Part shown: in pieces, positions 8,398 to 16,286 of the stretch | Numbering within the stretch: position 1 is the first letter of the stretch | Layout of the letters: every line of letters begins with the position of its first letter | Assembly (NCBI GenBank): GCA_024690635.1 | Contig: JAILOW010000127.1 | Coordinates: 1 to 20,117, forward strand | Direction: 5' to 3' | DNA length: 20,117 nucleotides | Origin: Butyrivibrio sp. | GTDB taxonomy: Bacteria > Bacillota_A > Clostridia > Lachnospirales > Lachnospiraceae | Translations under genes and position numbers: made by a program | Notes under the pieces: model-generated | The model's database searches: none | Told to the model about the DNA's origin: nothing | The model's input: the letters and a program-made list of their open reading frames with translations, nothing else

Positions 8398-8402
8398 AAA
8401 AG

Positions 8403-9281
8403 ATGTTATATGAGATTAAGAACGACCGCATTATTATTAAAGTTTCCGATGAGGGAGCTGAACTAAAATCCGTTAAAAAAATCAGGGACGAAAGAGAATT
8501 TATGTGGCAGGCAGACAAGGCTTTTTGGGGCAGAACGTCGCCTGTTCTGTTTCCGCTTGTCGGTAACTATTACAACAAGCAGTCAAGATACAAGAGAAAA
8601 ACCTATAACATGTCTCAGCACGGTTTTGCAAGAGATATGGTATTTACGCTTGTTTCCAAGGATGATTCATCCATCACCTTTGAACTAAAAGAAACAGAAG
8701 AGACACTTGAAAAATATCCCTTTGCATTCAGGCTGTACTGCAGCTATGAGCTTATTGACAATAAGGTCATAGTCTCATGGAGAGTTATTAATCCCAATTG
8801 TTTCAAGATGTATTTTTCCATAGGGGCTCATCCAGCCTTTAACTGCGACCTTGACAGCGACAGACTTTTATTTGAAAAAGACGGCAAAGCAGTGGGCTTG
8901 GTGACATCCAAAGTTATAGCTTCCGACGGAAGCGGCTGTATGGGAGATGAGGAAAAGAGCTTTATTCTTGATAAAGGTCTTTTGCAGATGTCCGATGAGC
9001 TGTTTATGCAGGATGCACTTGTAATTGAGGATAGGCAGAGTAACAGCGTCAGCGTAACTGATCCTGAAGGAAAGCCTTTTGTAAAGGTGACATTTGATGC
9101 ACCGCTTTTTGGCGTGTGGTCACCTGTGGGAAAGCATGCACCTTTTGTGTGCATAGAGCCCTGGTACGGAAGGTGCGACAAGGTTGGATTTATCGGAGAT
9201 CTCAGTAAGAGAGAGTATTCGAACACACTGGAAGCCGGCGGAGAATTCAGGGCTTCCTATACAATGGAATTTGATGCCTAA
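8403..9281 (+). CDS. Aldose 1-epimerase family protein (LacX-like)
   Basis: 292 residues, the usual length for LacX-type members of the galactose mutarotase superfamily. These cytoplasmic proteins are thought to interconvert the alpha and beta anomers of sugars, but the exact substrate of LacX-type proteins is mostly undefined. Landmarks are the N-terminal segment with GAELKS, WGRTSPVLFPLVGN, H73 in QHGFARD, H143 in IGAHPAF and E252 in IEPWYGRCD. These match the two histidines and the acidic residue expected at a mutarotase active site. No signal peptide or membrane segment. The start at 8403 is set by GGAGGG. The next gene begins 18 nt after the stop, so the two probably share a transcript, although no functional link between a mutarotase and a membrane phosphatase is obvious. 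Confidence 0.93.
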   Translation: MLYEIKNDRIIIKVSDEGAELKSVKKIRDEREFMWQADKAFWGRTSPVLFPLVGNYYNKQSRYKRKTYNMSQHGFARDMVFTLVSKDDSSITFELKETEETLEKYPFAFRLYCSYELIDNKVIVSWRVINPNCFKMYFSIGAHPAFNCDLDSDRLLFEKDGKAVGLVTSKVIASDGSGCMGDEEKSFILDKGLLQMSDELFMQDALVIEDRQSNSVSVTDPEGKPFVKVTFDAPLFGVWSPVGKHAPFVCIEPWYGRCDKVGFIGDLSKREYSNTLEAGGEFRASYTMEFDA

Positions 9282-9299
9282 AAAACCGGTAAGGGGTAA

Positions 9300-11345
9300 A
9301 TGAGTATGATTTTAATGATCCTTAAAATGTCGGCCATCACACTTCTGTATGTGCTTTTGACCGTGGGTCTTTGGAAGTTTTTCAGACACAGGAAAATGAA
9401 TATTGTCTCCATCATCCTGGTGGGAGTTATCTATGGAGGATGTTCTATTTTATCTACCCACTATGCGGTTGATTACGGCCATATGCTTTTGAACTTAAGA
9501 GACGTGGCACCTTTGGCGGCAGGTCTTTTCTTTCATCCCGCAGCCGGTGTTATAGCAGGTCTCATGGGCGGTATAGAAAGATATATCGTTGGAACGTATT
9601 TCAGGATCGGCTCCTATACAAGGATCGCCTGCAGTATATCCACCTGTCTTGCGGGCTTTGTGGCAATGCTTATGAACATCAAGGTGTTCAAGGGTAAAAA
9701 GCCTTCACCTGCCTATGCTTTCTTTATGGGCGCGGTGATGGAAGTGTTCCACATGTATGTTGTTTTCATCACTCACAGGAATGATATGAAGATGGCCTTT
9801 ATGGTTGTCAGCATCTGTTCCGTTCCAATGATCATCTTTACGGGTATCGGCCTCTTTGTTTCTTCCATGGTTCTGCAGATGCTCTCAGAAGAGTGGGAGA
9901 ATCCCCTTAAAAAAGGAAACGCGGAAAAAACACCGGTTTCACAGACTTTCCAGAGGTGGCTTTTTGTGGTCACATCCATAGTCATCATAATGAACTTTGG
10001 CTTTTCCTATGCGATACAGACTCAGTCCGCCTATCAGGACGGCGTAAATAATATAAACGAGACCATATCCGATTTTATGGAAAGATACGATCAGGGTATC
10101 GCCAAGCTAAGTACCGACGGAACCGAGGATTTTGAGGTTATATTAAAGAGCGGCGCTATAGCTACCGGAACTCACAAGCATACGGTTCTTACCGTTGAGG
10201 AATTCGACTATATAAACAGCAAGATCGACAAAGGCTTTTTTGTGGGAACTCTTTTCGAAGAGGAAGCTCTTAACAAAATCGTCAGAATGGGAGAGGACTA
10301 TATTCTGATCGTTTATATCAGAAACAGTGAGCTTTACTGGTACAGAAATGCCCAGGCCTATGAGACGGGACTTGCGGATGTGCTTTTGTTCACGGTAGTG
10401 TACGTGCTCATTGCATTTTTGGTTCGTCAGATCGTTGTGAGCAATATCGATCTGATAAATGCTTCCCTTGACAGGATCACCAAGGGAGATCTGAACGAGG
10501 TGGTTCAGGTCAGGTCCTCCTCGGAGTTTGCGTCTTTGTCGGATGATATCAATCAGACTGTGGATGCCCTGAAGGGATATATAGACGCTGCGGAAAAGAG
10601 GATAGAGCAGGAGCTTATATTTGCAAGGACCATTCAGGAATCCTCGCTTCCCAAGAACTTTGAATTTCAGTCCTATGAAAATATATTTGATCTTTATGCT
10701 TCCATGAAGGCAGCCAAGGAAGTTGGCGGAGATTTCTACGATTTCTTCTTTGTGGGACTAAATAAGATCGCCCTTGTTATTGCGGATGTATCCGGAAAGG
10801 GTATACCGGCAGCTCTTTTCATGATGAGGTCAAAGACCGCCATAAGAAGCTTTGCTGAATCCGGAGGAACTCCCGCAGAGATAATATTTAAGGCAAACAA
10901 TGCTCTGTGCGAAGGTAATGAGGCTGAGATGTTCGTAACAGCCTGGATCGGTATCCTTGACCTTGAGACGGGCGTTATGAGCTGTGCCAATGCTGGCCAT
11001 GAATATCCTGTTATCAAAAGAGCCGGCGGAGACTATGAGATATTTAGGGACAAGCATTCCCTTGCCCTTGCAGCCATGGAAGGACTTAAGGCAAAAGAGT
11101 ATGAGATAACCTTAAATCCCGGAGATAAGCTCTTTGTCTATACCGACGGTATTCCGGAAGCAATAAACGAAGATACGGTGCAGTACGGAACGGGAAGGCT
11201 TGTGGATGCTCTTAACAAAGTTAAGGATGAAGCTTTTAAAGATACATTGCAGGCTGTTTCCGATGATGTTTACGCTTTCAAGGGCAAGGCTGATCAGTTT
11301 GATGATATTACCATGCTGGGATTTGAGCTTAAAAACCTTGTATAA
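9300..11345 (+). CDS. Membrane PP2C (SpoIIE-type) protein phosphatase with LytS-like 5TM sensor and HAMP
   Basis: 681 residues. N-terminal hydrophobic segments contain the pattern NLRDVAPLAAGLFFHPAAG and GLMGGIERYIVGTY (about 55-100), which resembles the 5TM receptor domain of LytS-type sensors. A further membrane helix (about 220-240), an extracytoplasmic stretch of about 110 residues, another helix (about 360-380) and a HAMP-like linker with a coiled coil follow. The C-terminal third is a PPM/SpoIIE phosphatase with metal ligands D478 (GGDFYD), D496 (DVSGKG), D616 (YTDG) and D668/D669 (DDITM). It likely removes phosphate from Ser/Thr of a partner, typically an anti-sigma antagonist, in response to an outside signal. 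No such partner is encoded nearby. AAGGGG lies only 3 nt before the ATG at 9300 and 9 nt before the in-frame ATG at 9306, so the true start may be two codons later. Confidence 0.93.
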   Translation: MSMILMILKMSAITLLYVLLTVGLWKFFRHRKMNIVSIILVGVIYGGCSILSTHYAVDYGHMLLNLRDVAPLAAGLFFHPAAGVIAGLMGGIERYIVGTYFRIGSYTRIACSISTCLAGFVAMLMNIKVFKGKKPSPAYAFFMGAVMEVFHMYVVFITHRNDMKMAFMVVSICSVPMIIFTGIGLFVSSMVLQMLSEEWENPLKKGNAEKTPVSQTFQRWLFVVTSIVIIMNFGFSYAIQTQSAYQDGVNNINETISDFMERYDQGIAKLSTDGTEDFEVILKSGAIATGTHKHTVLTVEEFDYINSKIDKGFFVGTLFEEEALNKIVRMGEDYILIVYIRNSELYWYRNAQAYETGLADVLLFTVVYVLIAFLVRQIVVSNIDLINASLDRITKGDLNEVVQVRSSSEFASLSDDINQTVDALKGYIDAAEKRIEQELIFARTIQESSLPKNFEFQSYENIFDLYASMKAAKEVGGDFYDFFFVGLNKIALVIADVSGKGIPAALFMMRSKTAIRSFAESGGTPAEIIFKANNALCEGNEAEMFVTAWIGILDLETGVMSCANAGHEYPVIKRAGGDYEIFRDKHSLALAAMEGLKAKEYEITLNPGDKLFVYTDGIPEAINEDTVQYGTGRLVDALNKVKDEAFKDTLQAVSDDVYAFKGKADQFDDITMLGFELKNLV

Positions 11346-11368
11346 AGGCGATTTACTCCAATTTGCTG

Positions 11369-11397
11369 TTGAATTTTTGGAAAACCGCAAGTAAAAT
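11369..11397 (+). promoter_or_regulatory. Sigma-A-like promoter of the aminotransferase / polymerase operon
   Basis: TTGAAT (11369-11374), 17-bp spacer, TAAAAT (11392-11397). Matches to TTGACA/TATAAT are 4/6 and 5/6 with ideal spacing. Transcription would begin near 11404, about 31 nt before the chosen ATG at 11435. No Bacillus-type LexA box (CGAAC-N4-GTTCG) is seen near it. Confidence 0.65.
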
Positions 11398-11422
11398 ATA
11401 AGGAAAAATTCAAATAAGCATG

Positions 11423-11427
11423 AGGAG
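11423..11427 (+). promoter_or_regulatory. Ribosome binding site deciding the aminotransferase start
   Basis: AGGAG with a 7-nt spacer before the ATG at 11435. The earlier in-frame ATG at 11420 overlaps this site and has no site of its own. Confidence 0.75.
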
Positions 11428-11434
11428 AACAACA

Positions 11435-12748
11435 ATGGCACAGGGGAAGAGCGAGGCGAAAAAGTACGCAGAAATGAACAGGCAGGAGCTTGAACAGGAG
11501 ATTGTAAAGCTCAAGGCCGAATACAAAAAGTATCAGGAAATGGAACTGAGTCTGAATATGGCAAGGGGTAAGCCCTGCAGAGAGCAGCTTGATCTGTCAA
11601 TGGGTATGATGGATGCTCTCAATTCGGAAGCGGATCTTTCATGTGAGGACGGAACGGATTGTCGTAACTACGGCGTACTCACAGGTATAAAGGAAGCCAA
11701 GGTTTTGATCGGTGCCATGATGGAAAACAAACCTGATAATATCATTATTTACGGCAACTCTTCTCTTAACGTTATGTACGATACTGTATCAAGGGCTTAT
11801 ACCCACGGTGTTATGGGCAATACCCCCTGGTGCAAGCTTCCCAAGGTTAAATTCCTTTGTCCGGTTCCCGGATATGACAGACATTTTGCCATTACAGAAT
11901 ATTTCGGTATCGAAATGGTACCTGTAAAAATGACTCCCACAGGTCCCGATATGGATGAAGTTGAGCGTCTTGTAGCCAACGACGACTCCATCAAGGGTAT
12001 CTGGTGTGTTCCCAAGTATTCCAATCCTCAGGGCTATTCATATTCAGATGAGACAGTAAGACGATTTGCACGTCTTCGTCCCGCTGCAAGGGACTTCCGT
12101 ATTTTCTGGGATAACGCATACGGAATCCATCATCTTTACGATGATGATCAGGACTACCTCATTGAGATCCTTGAGGAGTGCAAAAAGGCAGGAAGCCCCG
12201 ATCTTGTTTACAAGTTCTCATCAACTTCCAAGATCACTTTCCCCGGAAGCGGAATTGCGGCTATCGCAACATCCCTTAACAATCTTGAGGAGATCAAGAC
12301 TCAGCTTTCATACCAGACCATCGGACATGACAAGGTTAATCAGCTCAGGCACGTCAGATTCTTTGGTGATATAAACGGCATGAAGGCTCACATGAAAAAG
12401 CATGCTGCCATCATCAGACCCAAGTTTGAGGCAGTGCTGGGAGCACTTGAAAGAGATCTTGCCCCTTGCGGAATCGGCAGCTGGACTAAGCCAAAGGGTG
12501 GCTATTTTATCAGCTTTGATGCACCTGAGGGCTGTGCCAAGGCAATAGTTGACAGAGCCAAGAAGGCAGGCGTTACCATGACAAATGCAGGTGCCACCTA
12601 TCCTTACGGCAAGGACCCTCATGACAGCAATATCCGTATTGCGCCTACATTCCCTTCATTAAATGACCTTAAGCTTGCCATGGACATATTCACAGTATGT
12701 GTTCGCCTTGTTGCGGCAGACAAGCTATTAAAAGAGATGGATGCTTAA
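11435..12748 (+). CDS. PLP-dependent aminotransferase, aspartate aminotransferase-like (MocR-type aminotransferase family)
   Basis: 437 residues, cytoplasmic fold-type I transaminase. Motifs: LNMARGKPCREQLDLS near the N-terminus, NYGVLTGIKEAK, YGNSSLNVM (cofactor phosphate region), CPVPGYDRHF, VPKYSNPQGYSYS (substrate and cofactor Asn), WDNAYGIHHL (Asp pairing with the pyridine N) and the Schiff-base lysine K266 in SSTSKITFPGSG. The pattern fits the family of Corynebacterium AspT-like aspartate aminotransferases, which pass an amino group between aspartate and 2-oxoglutarate. The substrate is inferred from family likeness, and another amino acid remains possible. There is no HTH domain, so despite the family name it is an enzyme and not a MocR regulator. 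An N-terminal helical stretch (about 1-45) is rich in Lys and Glu. It is the first gene of an operon, and its last 8 nt overlap the Y-family polymerase gene. Confidence 0.92.
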   Translation: MAQGKSEAKKYAEMNRQELEQEIVKLKAEYKKYQEMELSLNMARGKPCREQLDLSMGMMDALNSEADLSCEDGTDCRNYGVLTGIKEAKVLIGAMMENKPDNIIIYGNSSLNVMYDTVSRAYTHGVMGNTPWCKLPKVKFLCPVPGYDRHFAITEYFGIEMVPVKMTPTGPDMDEVERLVANDDSIKGIWCVPKYSNPQGYSYSDETVRRFARLRPAARDFRIFWDNAYGIHHLYDDDQDYLIEILEECKKAGSPDLVYKFSSTSKITFPGSGIAAIATSLNNLEEIKTQLSYQTIGHDKVNQLRHVRFFGDINGMKAHMKKHAAIIRPKFEAVLGALERDLAPCGIGSWTKPKGGYFISFDAPEGCAKAIVDRAKKAGVTMTNAGATYPYGKDPHDSNIRIAPTFPSLNDLKLAMDIFTVCVRLVAADKLLKEMDA

Positions 12749-14006
12749 TAGAGAGAGAACTTATATCTGCATAGACCTAAAGTCCTTTTACGCCTCCGTG
12801 GAATGCGCGGAGAGAGGACTTGACGTGATGACTACCAATCTTGTTGTGGCAGACCCGGAGCGATCGGACAAGACTATTTGTCTTGCGGTTTCGCCTTCCA
12901 TGAAAAAGCTGGGTGTGCGCAACAGGTGCAGAGTTTTCGAAATACCAAAAAGCATCGATTATATAATGGCAGTACCTAGGATGCAGCTGTATCTTGACTA
13001 TTCAGCCAAGGTATATGCCATTTATCTTAAATACATCTCCAAAGATGATATTCATGTATATTCCGTCGACGAAGCCTTTATGGACGTGACGGAATATCTT
13101 TCTCTTTACAAAATGACTGCAAGAGAGCTGGGGCAGCGCATTATGGAGGATATTTACAATACCCTTCGTATCCGCGCCACCTGTGGCATCGGCAGTAATC
13201 TTTATCTTACCAAGGTGGCACTTGATATCACCGCCAAACATTCTCCCGATTTTATTGGTGAACTGGATGAAAAGACATATATTGAGACTTTGTGGGATCA
13301 CAAGCCGCTTACGGATTTTTGGCGTGTGGGAGCAGGTATCACAAAGCGCCTTGAAACCTACGGCATGCAGACAATGCGCGATATTGCCCATGGAGATGAG
13401 GATCTTTTGTACAAGCTCTTTGGCGTAAATGCAGAGCTTTTGATAGATCACGCCTGGGGCAGAGAGAGCGTTACCATAAAGGACATTAAATCCTATACCA
13501 GCCAGACACATTCCCTTACCCAGGGGCAGGTGCTGATGAGTGACTACACCTATGAAAAGGGACTTGTTGTTGCCAAGGAGATGATGGATCTTATGTGCCT
13601 TGATATGGTGGATAAGGGGCTTGTGAGCAAGTCTTTTACCCTGCTGGTTGGTTATTCCAACCGTCTTGGGATACCCATGGCAAAGGGAACCTTATCCCTT
13701 GATACGGAAACCAATGCAAGTTCCATACTCATCCCAAAGATCGCAGAACTCTATGAGAGTATCGTTAGTCCTGCCTATGAGATAAGGCGCATGTTTGTTG
13801 TGTGCAACAATGTGGTTCCGGAAGAGTACATGCAGTATTCCTTTTTTATGTCGGAAGCTGAGCTTGAAAAGGACAGAAAGGTTCAGAAGGCAGTTCTTGA
13901 GATAAAGAACAAGTTTGGAAAAAACGCCATCTTAAAGGGGCTTAACTTTGAAGAGGGCGCAACCACAAGAGAGAGAAACAACCAGATAGGCGGACACAAG
14001 GCATAG
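12741..14006 (+). CDS. Y-family translesion DNA polymerase (UvrX/YqjW-like)
   Basis: 421 residues. Error-prone polymerase of the ImpB/MucB/SamB class that copies past damaged bases. Catalytic acidic residues are visible: D12 in ICIDLKSFYASVE, and D110 with E111 in YSVDEAFMDV. Thumb-type helix-hairpin motifs follow (CGIGSNLYLTKVALD, FWRVGAGITKRLETYG), then a little-finger region with TSQTHSLTQGQ and a C-terminus ending in RERNNQIGGHKA. The DLKSFYASVE form points to the Gram-positive UvrX/YqjW branch and not to DinB. The gene starts inside the end of the aminotransferase gene (8-nt overlap), so translation may be coupled; only a weak AAGAG-type site precedes it. A YolD-like gene follows after 10 nt, the usual partner of this branch. 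No LexA box was seen, so SOS control is not evident. Confidence 0.95.
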   Translation: MLNRERTYICIDLKSFYASVECAERGLDVMTTNLVVADPERSDKTICLAVSPSMKKLGVRNRCRVFEIPKSIDYIMAVPRMQLYLDYSAKVYAIYLKYISKDDIHVYSVDEAFMDVTEYLSLYKMTARELGQRIMEDIYNTLRIRATCGIGSNLYLTKVALDITAKHSPDFIGELDEKTYIETLWDHKPLTDFWRVGAGITKRLETYGMQTMRDIAHGDEDLLYKLFGVNAELLIDHAWGRESVTIKDIKSYTSQTHSLTQGQVLMSDYTYEKGLVVAKEMMDLMCLDMVDKGLVSKSFTLLVGYSNRLGIPMAKGTLSLDTETNASSILIPKIAELYESIVSPAYEIRRMFVVCNNVVPEEYMQYSFFMSEAELEKDRKVQKAVLEIKNKFGKNAILKGLNFEEGATTRERNNQIGGHKA

Positions 14007-14010
14007 GAGG
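14005..14010 (+). promoter_or_regulatory. Strong ribosome binding site of the YolD-like gene
   Basis: AGGAGG with a 6-nt spacer to the ATG at 14017. It is far stronger than the site of the polymerase gene just upstream, suggesting more YolD-like protein than polymerase is made from the shared transcript. Confidence 0.8.
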
Positions 14011-14016
14011 CAGAAT

Positions 14017-14355
14017 ATGGCAAGGCAGAAGATGCCTATAGATAAAAGAGCAGCACAGTTTCTGCCTTTTAAGGCGGTGAAGGGGCTGGATGAAGCTCTT
14101 TTGGCAAAGGAAAAAATAGTGGTTCCAAAGATTGAACTGTCTGATTATCTGATCGAGGAACTGGATAAAAAGATGCACGATATAAAAAAGGGCACCATTA
14201 TTTCCTGCGTCTATTTTCATAACGGCGAATATCTGAAAACCGTAGGAATGGTGGCTAGGATCGATCCTACAGCGAGGGTGCTGCAGATAGTAAATACCAA
14301 GATTTCTTTTGATGATATTTATGACATTGAATTGTCTGATAATTGCCCTTTTTAA
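14017..14355 (+). CDS. YolD-like protein
   Basis: 112 residues, small cytoplasmic protein. The opening MARQKMPIDKRAAQFLPFKAVKGLDEAL and the later two-strand part (GTIISCVYFHNGEYLKTVGMV, then RVLQIVNTKISFDDIYDIE) match the YolD family. In Bacillus, YolD-like genes sit beside UvrX- or YqjW-type Y-family polymerases and have been proposed to play a UmuD-like role. The same pairing is present here: the polymerase ends 10 nt upstream. No protease or self-cleavage motif (the Ser-Lys pair of UmuD) can be recognised, so control of the polymerase, if any, is by binding. The stop codon lies inside an AT-rich inverted repeat. Confidence 0.88.
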   Translation: MARQKMPIDKRAAQFLPFKAVKGLDEALLAKEKIVVPKIELSDYLIEELDKKMHDIKKGTIISCVYFHNGEYLKTVGMVARIDPTARVLQIVNTKISFDDIYDIELSDNCPF

Positions 14356-14373
14356 TTATCAGATATGTGATAA
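14335..14373. repeat. Nested inverted repeats over the YolD-like stop codon
   Basis: TCTGATAATT (14335-14344) pairs perfectly with AATTATCAGA (14354-14363) across a 9-nt loop. The right arm also forms a second inverted repeat, TTATCA-gatatg-TGATAA (14356-14373), whose right half overlaps the next gene's extended -10. No T-tract follows, so it is not a standard terminator. It may be an operator, a weak attenuator or an RNA 3' end. Confidence 0.5.
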
Positions 14374-14376
14374 AAT
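14368..14376 (+). promoter_or_regulatory. Probable extended -10 promoter of the LacI-GGDEF gene
   Basis: TGATAAAAT fits the extended -10 form TGnTATAAT with one mismatch, 50 nt before the ATG at 14426. No good -35 lies at 16-18 bp, which is common for extended -10 promoters. It overlaps an inverted repeat of TTATCA/TGATAA. Confidence 0.45.
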
Positions 14377-14425
14377 TAGAGGGATGGCATGTTCTTTAGG
14401 ATGACGTGGGGAAGGTTGATAAAGG

Positions 14426-16285
14426 ATGATCAATGGAAAAAAGATAATCGCTTTATGTACATACAGAATTTATGATTCTCAGGAATTTGTCTTTATATCT
14501 GAATTTAACAAGCTTATATCCAAGCTTGGATGTTATCTGTTTATCTATACACTAAACTCCGAGATAGGAAATGCAGGTAATGACTATACAGAGGCTGAGG
14601 TCTTTGACCTGATCCCATATGACAAGACTGATGTTATTGTGATAATGGATGAAAAGATAAAGAGCCGTGAAATAGTTCAGGAGATCATTGATAAAGCCGG
14701 TGTTGCCTCCGTTCCCGTTATTGTGGTTGACGGTGAATACGAAAATGTATCAAGAGTAAAATATGACTATGCCGGAGGCTTTGAAAAAGTCGTAAGGCAT
14801 GTGATAGAAGAGCATGATGTTAAAAGACCGCATTTCATGGCGGGTAAGAGGAATAATATTTATTCCGACGAGAGGATCGATGTATTTAAAAAGGTCCTCA
14901 GGGAAAATGATATGCCCTTTGATGACAGCATGCTCAGCTATGGCGACTTTTGGGCGCTTCCCTGCAGGGCGGCAATGTCCGAACTCCTTCGCAGAAAAGA
15001 GCTGCCGGATGCCATAATCTGTGCCAATGATATCATGGCTATAAATGCCTGCGATATGCTTCAAAATGCCGGATTAAAGGTTCCGGATGATGTGATCGTA
15101 TCAGGATTTGACGGTATTGAAGAGGCTTTTGTGGCTTCTCCCAGTGTGACTACCGCAAAGTGCGACGGAGATGAGCTTGCAAAGGTTTTATTTGAGGCTT
15201 TGAATGAGGTTCTGGCAGGTGGCAGAAATATAGAAAAGTTTATTTTGCCTACCTTTATTCCCAATGAATCCTGCGGTTGCCCCAAGGATGAGCAGATGAT
15301 GGTTGCTACCGTGGACGGCCTTAACAATATCTTTTACCATCATGAAGATGATATCCATGTTATGCAGGGAATTACTTCTAAAACAATGATCGGCAGGGAG
15401 GTTCAGGGCAGTATCAGCTACCTGAAGGAAAACCTTGCGCAGTTTGCAACTGTTATTGTGGAAAAAAACTGCTTTGATCTGGAAAATAATTTCCTTTATG
15501 ACGACATGGAAAGAGGAGAAAAGATAGTTGCATTTGACTCCTATCTTGAGAGCAATAAATCTTATCCTTACGATCCGGAGGAGCTTGTGCCTCACTTAAA
15601 TGAGATCATGAGACGGGGATATCCCATTATTTTCAATGCCCTTGTTTATATGGCTAAGTGTCCCGGATTTGTGTGCTATTCTTTCCCGAGGATAGAGCTT
15701 ATCGATTATAATCAGACTTCCAATCTCACCAACTGTTTTGCCATGAGTTTTGGAGGATATGTTGTTTTCAAATATCAGAAATATCTGCGTGATAAGATCC
15801 GTGAGATGTATCAGAACGATGCTCTGACAGGACTTTACAACAGACTTGCCTTTATCTCCATAATGGAAGAGATGATGGAAGATAAGGAAAACCTGGGTAA
15901 GCCTCTTACGGTTATCATGCTGGATCTAAACGGTCTTAAGCAGATAAACGACGGACGCGGACATCTCGAGGGTGATAAGGCTATTGTGGCTGCAGGATCT
16001 GCGCTAAAGAAAGCTTGCCCGGATTACGCTCTGTGCGTAAGAAACGGCGGAGACGAGATGCTTGCATTTATCATGGGAGACTGTGATACGGATGACATCT
16101 CTTCCATGATAGAAAAGAGTCTTGAAGAGAGCAGCAAAGAGCTTGGATTTACGGTTTCAGCAAGCTTTGGCTGGGATACAACGGTTTTGAGTGAAGATAC
16201 TGATATCAACAAGATCATTTCTGTTGCGGATGAGCATATGTATGAGATGAAGCGCAGGATAAAATCCGGCAAGATCAGGGATTAA
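14426..16285 (+). CDS. Cytoplasmic LacI-type ligand-binding domain fused to GGDEF (probable diguanylate cyclase)
   Basis: 619 residues without signal peptide or membrane helix. Residues about 5-285 resemble the effector domain of LacI-family regulators (Peripla_BP_3): IIALCTYRIYDSQEF, DVIVIMDE, VIVVDGEYENV, PHFMAGKRNN, PDAIICANDIMAINAC, VIVSGFDGIEEA. No helix-turn-helix precedes it. A middle region (about 300-460) of unknown fold follows, then GGDEF from about 470: ALTGLYNRLAF, VIMLDLNGLKQIND and the signature NGGDEM (G541-M545). The final Phe is Met, but the catalytic Gly-Gly-Asp-Glu is kept, so activity is likely. No RxxD inhibitory site is seen at the usual distance. It probably makes c-di-GMP in response to a cytoplasmic sugar or similar ligand, which is inference. 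A GGGGAAGG site lies about 10 nt upstream. A small secreted-protein gene starts 1 nt after the stop. Confidence 0.9.
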   Translation: MINGKKIIALCTYRIYDSQEFVFISEFNKLISKLGCYLFIYTLNSEIGNAGNDYTEAEVFDLIPYDKTDVIVIMDEKIKSREIVQEIIDKAGVASVPVIVVDGEYENVSRVKYDYAGGFEKVVRHVIEEHDVKRPHFMAGKRNNIYSDERIDVFKKVLRENDMPFDDSMLSYGDFWALPCRAAMSELLRRKELPDAIICANDIMAINACDMLQNAGLKVPDDVIVSGFDGIEEAFVASPSVTTAKCDGDELAKVLFEALNEVLAGGRNIEKFILPTFIPNESCGCPKDEQMMVATVDGLNNIFYHHEDDIHVMQGITSKTMIGREVQGSISYLKENLAQFATVIVEKNCFDLENNFLYDDMERGEKIVAFDSYLESNKSYPYDPEELVPHLNEIMRRGYPIIFNALVYMAKCPGFVCYSFPRIELIDYNQTSNLTNCFAMSFGGYVVFKYQKYLRDKIREMYQNDALTGLYNRLAFISIMEEMMEDKENLGKPLTVIMLDLNGLKQINDGRGHLEGDKAIVAAGSALKKACPDYALCVRNGGDEMLAFIMGDCDTDDISSMIEKSLEESSKELGFTVSASFGWDTTVLSEDTDINKIISVADEHMYEMKRRIKSGKIRD

Positions 16286-16286
16286 G

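Noticed and set aside
11346..11434. LexA/DinR operator before the polymerase operon
   Set aside because: No GAAC-N4-GTTC type sequence was found in the gap or near the polymerase start.
13002..13511. 169-codon open frame on the - strand
   Set aside because: Antisense to conserved Y-family polymerase motifs; no start signal or recognisable domain.
14335..14363. Intrinsic terminator after the YolD-like gene
   Set aside because: The stem is AT-rich and is not followed by a T-run; kept as a repeat or possible operator only.
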